DNA of 49,409 nucleotides from an uncultured Eubacteriales bacterium (GTDB taxonomy: Bacteria; Bacillota; Clostridia; TANB77; CAG-508), in NCBI GenBank assembly GCA_949288095.1, contig CASEIX010000059.1, positions 1 through 49,409 of the forward strand, written 5' to 3'. Numbering within the stretch: the stretch's first letter is position 1; the number at the start of each line of letters is the position of its first letter. The position numbers and the translations under genes are program-made. Under the pieces are notes generated by a model. The model ran no database searches. It saw nothing but the letters and a program-made list of their open reading frames with translations, and had not been told where the DNA came from. Of the stretch, positions 44,000-49,409 are shown one piece after another.

Positions 44000-44035
44000 G
44001 AACAGATAGAAATCTTCTAAAATTTCTATCTGTTC
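44000..44035 (-). terminator. Terminator of the hendecad-repeat gene
   Basis: A perfect 14-bp stem (44000-44013/44022-44035) with an 8-base loop, followed on the minus strand by a T/A-rich tail. TTCGAGAT near 44033 can also pair with ATCTCGAA near 44094-44101, an alternative longer fold. Confidence 0.8.
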
Positions 44036-44113
44036 GAGATGAATCTTGCTTTACGAAAATTTTTTTGATTTTAAATGTAATTATACATTTTGGAATCTCG
44101 AAAAACATAAAGA

Positions 44114-44614
44114 TTAATCTCTTCTTGAGTGATGATTTTCAGAAGTAATTTGCATTGAGTAATACCAAACAACGGCGATAATAGCAATTGCAGCAATACC
44201 TAAAATTAACCAAGTCCAAGCAGTTGCATTCATTCCCATAAAAGTCGCATCTCCATTAGTTGATGTTCTTGTAGCAGTATAAGTATCATCGTTTCTATCA
44301 GTATCTCTAGATGTTGAATCATTCATGTCTGTTCCTATGGCATTACCAGTATTCTCAATTGCATTTTCGGCATTTCCCATTGTATTTTCTGTTTTATCCA
44401 TGGAGTCTTGCATAGCATCACCAGCAGTATTCATAGCACCTTGAACAGCATTACCAGCATTTTGCATAGTATCTTCTACTGCATTACCAGCATTTGTAAC
44501 GGTATCTTTTACAGCATTTGTTGCATCTGTTAACATATCTGCTGCAAAGCATATAGAAAATGAAAATACGATAACTATCATGATTGCAAATGTTGCAAAT
44601 AATTTCTTTTGCAT
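44114..44614 (-). CDS. Secreted, C-terminally membrane-anchored repeat protein
   Basis: Unknown family. Residues 1-24 form a signal peptide (KLFATFAIMIVIVFSFSICF then AAD). Residues ~27-95 carry imperfect 11-residue repeats of the type NAGNAVEDTMQ, NAGNAVQGAMN, TAGDAMQDSMD, an amphipathic hendecad like that of LEA or apolipoprotein helices. A Ser/Thr/Asp-rich linker and one C-terminal membrane helix (TAWTWLILGIAAIAIIAVVW) follow, with a short basic tail. Start 44614 is chosen for the AGGAGGA site; 166 aa. It resembles the 44909 gene in layout only. Confidence 0.8.
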   Translation of the reverse strand: MQKKLFATFAIMIVIVFSFSICFAADMLTDATNAVKDTVTNAGNAVEDTMQNAGNAVQGAMNTAGDAMQDSMDKTENTMGNAENAIENTGNAIGTDMNDSTSRDTDRNDDTYTATRTSTNGDATFMGMNATAWTWLILGIAAIAIIAVVWYYSMQITSENHHSRRD

Positions 44615-44733
44615 ATCTAATCCTCCTTTAAAAAATATAATGAAAAGAATATTAGACAATATATTCTCATTAATATTATCTAAAAAATATTAGAGAATTA
44701 TACATGAAAAAATTGAAAATAAAGATAAGAAAG

Positions 44734-44862
44734 GCGTGCGTTAACGAAATCAAAGATTTCGACGCACGCAGTACTTCACAAATATAGGAAGCCTAACCTT
44801 GTTGTATACGGAAAAATCCACATAAGATTAAGATAAAAGTCGATTTTTCCTATACAATAAAA
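44734..44862. repeat. Structured dispersed repeat, copy 2
   Basis: Second copy of the 18893 repeat in the same orientation. Hairpin A (44736-44751 with 44755-44767) is identical; hairpin C is 44802-44818 with 44842-44857, with a changed loop; the middle hairpin B is shortened to its 3' part (GCAGTACTTCACA). It lies between two minus-strand genes, so it is antisense to them if transcribed on the plus strand. Confidence 0.8.
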
Positions 44863-44908
44863 AAAGATTTTAACTAAGAAAAGTTAAAATCTAAAATTTC
44901 ATTATTTA

Positions 44909-45304
44909 TTATTTACCAAGTCTGATTAAGATAGCGATTGCTAACAATATTAATAATACACCAATTGCAATCAATATAATTGATAAAATGTTTGATATTC
45001 CTAAATCACTCTCAGGCAAGCTACTTTGTACTGTTGTTGTATTTGTGGTAGGAACTGAACTACCTGTTGAAGCAGTATTAGTAGAAGTATTTGTTCTAGA
45101 AGAATTTGTTGTTGCGTTTGAATTGTTTGATGTATTAGATGTATCAGTAGTGTTTGATGTATTAGATGTATTTGATGTATTTGATGTTGTATTTTCACTA
45201 TTTGTTTCATTGATATCCATATCTACTGCAAAAACAGTTGTAGTAAAAGACAATAACATTAATAATATTGCTATTATAGAAAATATTTTTAAATTCTTAA
45301 TCAT
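44909..45304 (-). CDS. Secreted Ser/Thr/Asn-rich membrane-anchored protein
   Basis: 131 aa: a signal peptide (IIAILLMLLSFTTTVFA), then ~65 residues of Asn-Ser-Thr low complexity with SNT-type tandem units, then one C-terminal membrane helix (ISNILSIILIAIGVLLILLA). It looks like a glycosylated or extended surface spacer without a globular domain. AGGAGG-type site upstream (GGAGGTAT read on the minus strand near 45310). It shares signal-linker-helix layout with the 44114 gene, but no close sequence similarity. Confidence 0.8.
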   Translation of the reverse strand: MIKNLKIFSIIAILLMLLSFTTTVFAVDMDINETNSENTTSNTSNTSNTSNTTDTSNTSNNSNATTNSSRTNTSTNTASTGSSVPTTNTTTVQSSLPESDLGISNILSIILIAIGVLLILLAIAILIRLGK

Positions 45305-45458
45305 ATTTTATACCTCCATTAAAATCAAAAAATTTATCTTAAGTTCTTTACTATGATATCACAAATATGGAAAACATGTCCAGTATTTTTCAAAAAATGT
45401 AAAAAATATATATATTTTTTGAAACTTATGATATGATATAAATCAAAGGAGGGGAATG

Positions 45459-47474
45459 ATGAAAAAATTTTTGAAAAAAATATTGATAATGGTCATTATA
45501 TCAGCCGTTGTTTCTATATTTTTTGTTATGGCAATGACAGGGGATAGCGAAAATGAAAAAGTACAATATTTAAATCATTTGGATTATAATGTATCATTAA
45601 ATCAAGATGGGAGTATTAATGTTGTAGAAACATGGGATGTATATGTAGAAAATACAGGAACTTTATTTAAGAACTTTTCACTTTCTAGTTCTTTATATGG
45701 AAATATTACAGATGTAAAAGTAAAAGACTTAGAGAACAATTTAGAATTAACAGAAATTTATCAAGAAGAATATCATGTTGGAAACAATTTATTTTATGCA
45801 TTAGATATTGGAGGAAATGTGTTTGAAATTGCTTGGGGAACTGGTATGAGTAATCTTTCAGGAAATCGAAAATATCAAGTTTCTTATAAAATTGAAGATG
45901 TTATTACTAGTTATTATGATTGCCAAGAATTTTATTGGAAATTCATTGAAGAAGGAAAAAATGCAATTCCAGTAAAATCTTTAACAGGAAAAATTACATT
46001 ACCACAAGGTGTTCAGAATATAGAGAATTTAAAAGTATGGGGACATGGTCAAGTTAATGGAAATATTGAAAGAACCTCTGATGACACAGTAGAATTTGAG
46101 ATTAATAGCCTTAGACCAGGTGCGATGTTAGAAGTAAGAGTAGTAACAACAGAAGATATATTTAATGTATCAGAAAATAAAGAGAGACAATACCATAATA
46201 TAGATAGAATTATAGAAGAAGAAACACAATGGTCAAATGAAACCAATAGGCAATCAATGATAGTAAGAAGTATTATCATAGTAATTTATGCAATTATATT
46301 GATTATGTATATTATAAAAACTGTAAAATATAGAAGAATTAATAAAAAAGAAAATGATGGTATTATTAAAAAAGAATTAAAATATTATAGAGAAATTCCT
46401 AGAGAAGGAGATTCAACACCTAATGAAGCTGTTTACCTTTATCATTTTGAAAAAGAAAAATTAGAAACATCAACTGTACAGTCAGAAATGGTAGCTTCTA
46501 CTATATTAAACTTATGTTTAAAAAAGATAATTACATTAGAAACAGAAGGAGAAAATATCTATATTTCTTTAATAGGTGATGGAAACACCTTGAAAAAAGA
46601 AGAATATGAAGTATATAAATTATTATCAGAAGCAAGCAAAGGCAAAGAAAGATTAGAAATTAAAGAATTAAATGATTATGCAAAAGAACATTATTCAAAT
46701 TATAGTGTATATATTAATCACATGGTAAATGAAACTAGAAATGAATTATATAATATGCAATATATAGATAAAAAAGAAGAAAATACATACAGACAGTCTA
46801 AATCAGCAAGTATGTTTTTCAATGGAATTTTATGTATTTATATTTTCTTATTAACTTTTTCAGCAATTATTCATATTCCAAGTTTCCAAATGCCTGTTGA
46901 TATTTCTTTAGCTGTCGGTTGGAGGGAAAGTTTAACAGCATTTATAATTGGAATATTACCATTAATGATTGTTATCTTATGTTCTTTACACTTAAAATCT
47001 AAAATAGAAAATAAGATAGCCGTTATCACACAAAAAGGTTATGATGAAAAAATACAATGGATAGCACTAAAAAGATTTTTGGAAGATTATTCTTTATTAG
47101 ATGAAAAAGACTTACCACACTTAGCTGTTTGGGAAAAATATCTAGTTTATGCAACTGCTTTTGGAATAGCTAATAAAGTAATTGACCAAATGAAAGCAAA
47201 ATATCCAACCGTATTTCTTGAAGATACTTGGGATGAAGAAATGAAAAAGAATTATCCAATTATCTATTTCTCAGCAAATCCGATTTATTATTCAACACAT
47301 CCAATTGCCATATCAACCATATCTATGTTAGATCAAGGTGTATCTAGAGCATATTCAACATCAGTTGCGCAAATTGCAATTCATAGTGCATCTAGTGGTT
47401 CTGGAGGAGGTGGAGGCTTCTCTGGAGGCGGCGGACGGTGGAGGAGGCCGGAGGCCGGAATGGGTGGAAGATAA
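45459..47474 (+). CDS. DUF2207 membrane protein with altered glycine tail
   Basis: DUF2207-family protein: an N-terminal signal/anchor (IMVIISAVVSIFFVMAM), an extracellular beta domain to ~260 (GSINVVETWDVYVENTG, the AIPVKSLTGKITLP strand), two further membrane segments around residues ~450-520, and a cytoplasmic region. The usual poly-Gly end is broken: SGSGGGGGFSGGGG is followed by RWRRPEAGMGGR, produced by three apparent single-C insertions (near 47436, 47448-47449, 47455-47456). AGGAGGGG favours ATG 45459 over 45456. At 671 aa. Function unknown; often in one-gene units. Confidence 0.9.
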   Translation: MKKFLKKILIMVIISAVVSIFFVMAMTGDSENEKVQYLNHLDYNVSLNQDGSINVVETWDVYVENTGTLFKNFSLSSSLYGNITDVKVKDLENNLELTEIYQEEYHVGNNLFYALDIGGNVFEIAWGTGMSNLSGNRKYQVSYKIEDVITSYYDCQEFYWKFIEEGKNAIPVKSLTGKITLPQGVQNIENLKVWGHGQVNGNIERTSDDTVEFEINSLRPGAMLEVRVVTTEDIFNVSENKERQYHNIDRIIEEETQWSNETNRQSMIVRSIIIVIYAIILIMYIIKTVKYRRINKKENDGIIKKELKYYREIPREGDSTPNEAVYLYHFEKEKLETSTVQSEMVASTILNLCLKKIITLETEGENIYISLIGDGNTLKKEEYEVYKLLSEASKGKERLEIKELNDYAKEHYSNYSVYINHMVNETRNELYNMQYIDKKEENTYRQSKSASMFFNGILCIYIFLLTFSAIIHIPSFQMPVDISLAVGWRESLTAFIIGILPLMIVILCSLHLKSKIENKIAVITQKGYDEKIQWIALKRFLEDYSLLDEKDLPHLAVWEKYLVYATAFGIANKVIDQMKAKYPTVFLEDTWDEEMKKNYPIIYFSANPIYYSTHPIAISTISMLDQGVSRAYSTSVAQIAIHSASSGSGGGGGFSGGGGRWRRPEAGMGGR

Positions 47475-47485
47475 TAAAAAAATGA

Positions 47486-47517
47486 AACTGTTCGATTTAA
47501 AATTGAGCAGTTTTTTT
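47486..47517 (+). terminator. Terminator after the DUF2207 gene
   Basis: An 11-bp stem with two wobbles (47486-47496/47502-47512) and a T run. Confidence 0.8.
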
Positions 47518-47592
47518 ATTATATATTTACATAAAGGTTGATAAAATGATAAAAATACATTATAATATACATCGAAGAAAGAAGGTAAAACA

Positions 47593-48630
47593 TTGGAAAA
47601 ATATTTGGATTTAAAAAATACAACAGATTATTCGAAATTAAAAGTAGCAGGAGAAATTATCAGAAATGGAGGACTTGTTTTATTTCCAACAGAAACAGTA
47701 TATGGATTGGGGGCCAATGGATTAGATGAAAATGCTGTAAAAAAAATATATAAAGCAAAAGGAAGAGAACAAGATAATCCTTTAATTTTACATGTTTCTA
47801 ATTTTGATATGGTATCTAAAATTGCTAAAAATATATCTGATATAGAATATACATTAATGAAAACATTTTGGCCAGGACCATTTACCATTATTTTAGATAG
47901 AACAGAAATTGTTCCTGATATCGTTACTGCTGGATTAGATACAGTAGGAATCCGTATGCCAAGTGGAACAATTGCAAAAGAATTAATCTCTTATGCTGGT
48001 GTTCCAATTGCTGCACCAAGTGCCAATGTTTCAGGAAGACCAAGTGGAACCAATATTTCTGATATTTTTGAAGAACTATCTGATAAAGTAGATTATATTG
48101 TTGATGGGGGAGAATGTGAAGTTGGTCTAGAATCAACAGTAGTAAGAGTAATTGATGGCATTCCGAATATCCTAAGACCTGGTAAAATTTCCCCTGAAGA
48201 CATAAAAAAAGTAGTGGGAATAGTAAAAATAGATGAGCATATTTTAAAAGATATTGAAATTAATGAAAAAGTATTATCTCCAGGAATGAAATATAAACAT
48301 TATGCACCAAAAGCAGATTGTATATTAGTATATAGTGAAGATAATGAAAAAATGATTAAAAAAATCCAAGAGATTACCCAAAAGTATACCAATCCATTAG
48401 TTATTTCTTGCAATGAAAATGCGAAATATTATGATGTAAAAAACAAGATTCTATATGGTTCTAAAGAAAACCTAAATGAAGTTGCACAAAATATATTCAA
48501 AGATTTAAGAAAAGTAGATTCATTCAAACCAGATATTGTCATTATTGAAGGTGTTAAAAAAGATGGAATAGGACTTGCCATTATGAATCGATTAATTCGT
48601 GCATGCGAATATCATTACATAAAAATATAA
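47593..48630 (+). CDS. L-threonylcarbamoyladenylate synthase (Sua5/TsaC type)
   Basis: Makes threonylcarbamoyl-AMP for t6A37 of ANN-reading tRNAs. The catalytic TsaC domain has LVLFPTETVYGLGANG, KAKGREQDNPLILHVS, FWPGPFTIIL and VGIRMPSG, SANVSGRPSGTN. After residue ~215 a C-terminal Sua5-type domain begins (LSPGMKYKHYAPKADC), so this is the long form at 345 aa. The start is TTG at 47593 with a moderate AAGGT site; an ATG is not available nearby. Flanked by terminators on both sides. Confidence 0.95.
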   Translation: MEKYLDLKNTTDYSKLKVAGEIIRNGGLVLFPTETVYGLGANGLDENAVKKIYKAKGREQDNPLILHVSNFDMVSKIAKNISDIEYTLMKTFWPGPFTIILDRTEIVPDIVTAGLDTVGIRMPSGTIAKELISYAGVPIAAPSANVSGRPSGTNISDIFEELSDKVDYIVDGGECEVGLESTVVRVIDGIPNILRPGKISPEDIKKVVGIVKIDEHILKDIEINEKVLSPGMKYKHYAPKADCILVYSEDNEKMIKKIQEITQKYTNPLVISCNENAKYYDVKNKILYGSKENLNEVAQNIFKDLRKVDSFKPDIVIIEGVKKDGIGLAIMNRLIRACEYHYIKI

Positions 48631-48656
48631 GAAAGCAAATGAAAATAAAAATTTTT

Positions 48657-48685
48657 AAGACAATACAACTTGTATTGTCTTTTTT
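48657..48685 (+). terminator. Terminator after the Sua5 gene
   Basis: A 10-bp perfect stem AAGACAATAC/GTATTGTCTT (48657-48666/48672-48681) followed by T residues. Confidence 0.9.
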
Positions 48686-48757
48686 ATATAATTTTTTTAA
48701 AATAATTGTAACAAAAAGAAATCTTTTTACACTAATAAAGTGAAAGGAGGAAAGATT

Positions 48758-49258
48758 ATGCAGAATATGGAAGAAATATATAATAAATATTCGAAAATCG
48801 TATATAAATATATATTCTGCTTAACAGGAAAAGAAGAAATAGCTGAAGAAATCGTACAAGAAACATTTTTGGTAGCTGTTGAGAATATTGATAAATTTGA
48901 ATATAAATGCAAATTATCCACTTGGCTATGTCAAATAGCAAAATATATTTGGTTTAATCGATATAAGAAGGAAAAAAAGAGAAAAGAAGTTCCGATAAAT
49001 ACTTTAGAAAACACATTATTTACAGAAGAATCTATAGAGGAAATGATTAGTCAAAAAGAAGAAAAATTGGAATTATTAAAAAACATACAAAAATTAAATG
49101 AAGAAACTAGAAATGTGATGTATTTACGAATATTAGGAAATTTGGAATATGAAGAAATAGGGGAGATAATGGGTAAAAGTTCTAATTGGGCTAGAGTTAC
49201 TTTTTTTCGTGGAAAGCAAAAAATGAAAGGAGATAAAGAAAATGAAAAAGGAATGTGA
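48758..49258 (+). CDS. ECF-type RNA polymerase sigma factor
   Basis: ECF sigma factor. Region 2: EEIYNKYSKIVYKYIFCLTG and IVQETFLVAVENIDKFEYKC, STWLCQIAKYIWFNRY; region 4: RNVMYLRILGNLEYEEIGEI and MGKSSNWARVTFFRGKQK. At 166 aa. AAAGGAGG at 48742-48749 supports ATG 48758. The overlapping zinc-finger gene is the likely anti-sigma factor. GTAACA at 48707-48712 with the following spacer could be an autoregulatory ECF promoter, but this is weak. Confidence 0.93.
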   Translation: MQNMEEIYNKYSKIVYKYIFCLTGKEEIAEEIVQETFLVAVENIDKFEYKCKLSTWLCQIAKYIWFNRYKKEKKRKEVPINTLENTLFTEESIEEMISQKEEKLELLKNIQKLNEETRNVMYLRILGNLEYEEIGEIMGKSSNWARVTFFRGKQKMKGDKENEKGM

Positions 49259-49409
49259 AATTGTACAAGACTTAATTTTTGGATATTGTGATGGTACATT
49301 AAATCCAGCTTCTAAAGAACTGGTAGAAAAACATTTAGTGAAATGTGAAGAATGTAAAAAAGTTTATGAAGAAATCAAAAAAGATAAAAAAATGGATGAT
49401 GATGATAAA
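49242..49409 (+). CDS. Zinc-finger anti-sigma factor, partial at window end
   Basis: Begins 17 bases inside the sigma gene in another frame (ATG 49242, RBS AAAGGAGA). The first 56 residues show the zf-HC2 anti-sigma domain: CEIVQDLIFGYCDGTLNP and VEKHLVKCEECKKVYEEI, with the H-x3-C-x2-C zinc site. The gene continues past the window. The overlap indicates translational coupling with the sigma factor, which it probably binds at the membrane. Confidence 0.9.
   Translation, partial: MKKECEIVQDLIFGYCDGTLNPASKELVEKHLVKCEECKKVYEEIKKDKKMDDDDK

Noticed and set aside
43944-44113. tmRNA (ssrA) gene next to smpB
   Set aside because: No tRNA-like ends, no CCA-type acceptor and no tag frame; only terminator-like hairpins are present.
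44988-45356. Plus-strand frame opposite the SNT-rich protein, rich in Val/Asp/Phe
   Set aside because: It mirrors the low-complexity repeats of the minus-strand gene, which has a signal peptide, a membrane helix and an RBS.
47338-47541. Small frame over the DUF2207 tail ending in KKMKLFDLKLSSF
   Set aside because: No RBS; arises from the shifted glycine codons and the following terminator.

Overview
The window is AT-rich bacterial chromosome with the standard code (TGA is used as a stop), strong AGGAGG-type ribosome binding sites, several TTG/GTG starts, a T-box leader, consensus sigma-A promoters and gene content typical of Firmicutes. MiaB-MutS, DXP-pathway Dxr, CsoR/CopZ/CopA, a type-2 class II fructose-bisphosphate aldolase and a DUF1540 protein point to a low-GC member of the class Clostridia, plausibly an uncultured gut lineage. 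This placement is inference from gene content and composition only. No rRNA, tRNA, CRISPR array, transposase or phage structural gene was found.

Layout. 0-6.3 kb: an unknown minus-strand gene, then miaB, an HTH-like unknown gene and mutS in one run, followed by a 469-base gap that holds a visibly GC-richer, hairpin-dense stretch (candidate structured RNA). 6.3-8.9 kb: NAD synthase-like ATP pyrophosphatase, an FMN oxidoreductase and dxr. 9-12.5 kb: a two-gene cytosolic glycosidase operon (glycoamylase-like GH144-type protein and GH3 beta-glucosidase). 12.5-14 kb: a Nudix-dinD pair behind a consensus promoter with a LexA-like box in its spacer. 14-18 kb: asnB (minus), DUF5662, rpmF, a TetR regulator and an HdeD/DUF308 membrane protein. 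18.2-21.3 kb: copper operon csoR-copZ-copA with a textbook CsoR operator and a structured repeat inside the operon. 21.5-24.4 kb: permuted papain-like enzyme, membrane-anchored unknown, sugar O-acetyltransferase and a Pr6Pr-type membrane protein.

24.4-42 kb is a long co-oriented run of small-molecule enzymes: an unassigned leader with mutually exclusive hairpins, LD-carboxypeptidase, five GNAT acetyltransferases, T-box-controlled tyrS (frameshifted here), VanY-type carboxypeptidase, five HAD hydrolases, a Nudix-like protein, an ABC exporter, a 2-hydroxyacid dehydrogenase, a C26 glutamine-amidotransferase-like hydrolase, a 1-Cys peroxiredoxin whose start codon lies in a 17-bp hairpin, and a 55-residue DUF1540 protein. 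An orphan MazF/PemK-like gene lies on the minus strand at 28.7-29.2 kb with short hairpin repeats behind it. 42-49.4 kb: fba, a helical unknown protein, smpB (minus), two minus-strand secreted low-complexity proteins separated by a second copy of the structured repeat, a DUF2207 membrane protein with a disturbed glycine tail, the Sua5/TsaC tRNA-modification enzyme, and an ECF sigma factor overlapping a zinc-finger anti-sigma gene cut by the window end.

The strongest leads for new biology are the 5.9-6.13 kb structured region, the two-copy structured repeat, the 24.5 kb switch-like leader, the hairpin over the peroxiredoxin start codon, and the LexA-box/Nudix/dinD unit.
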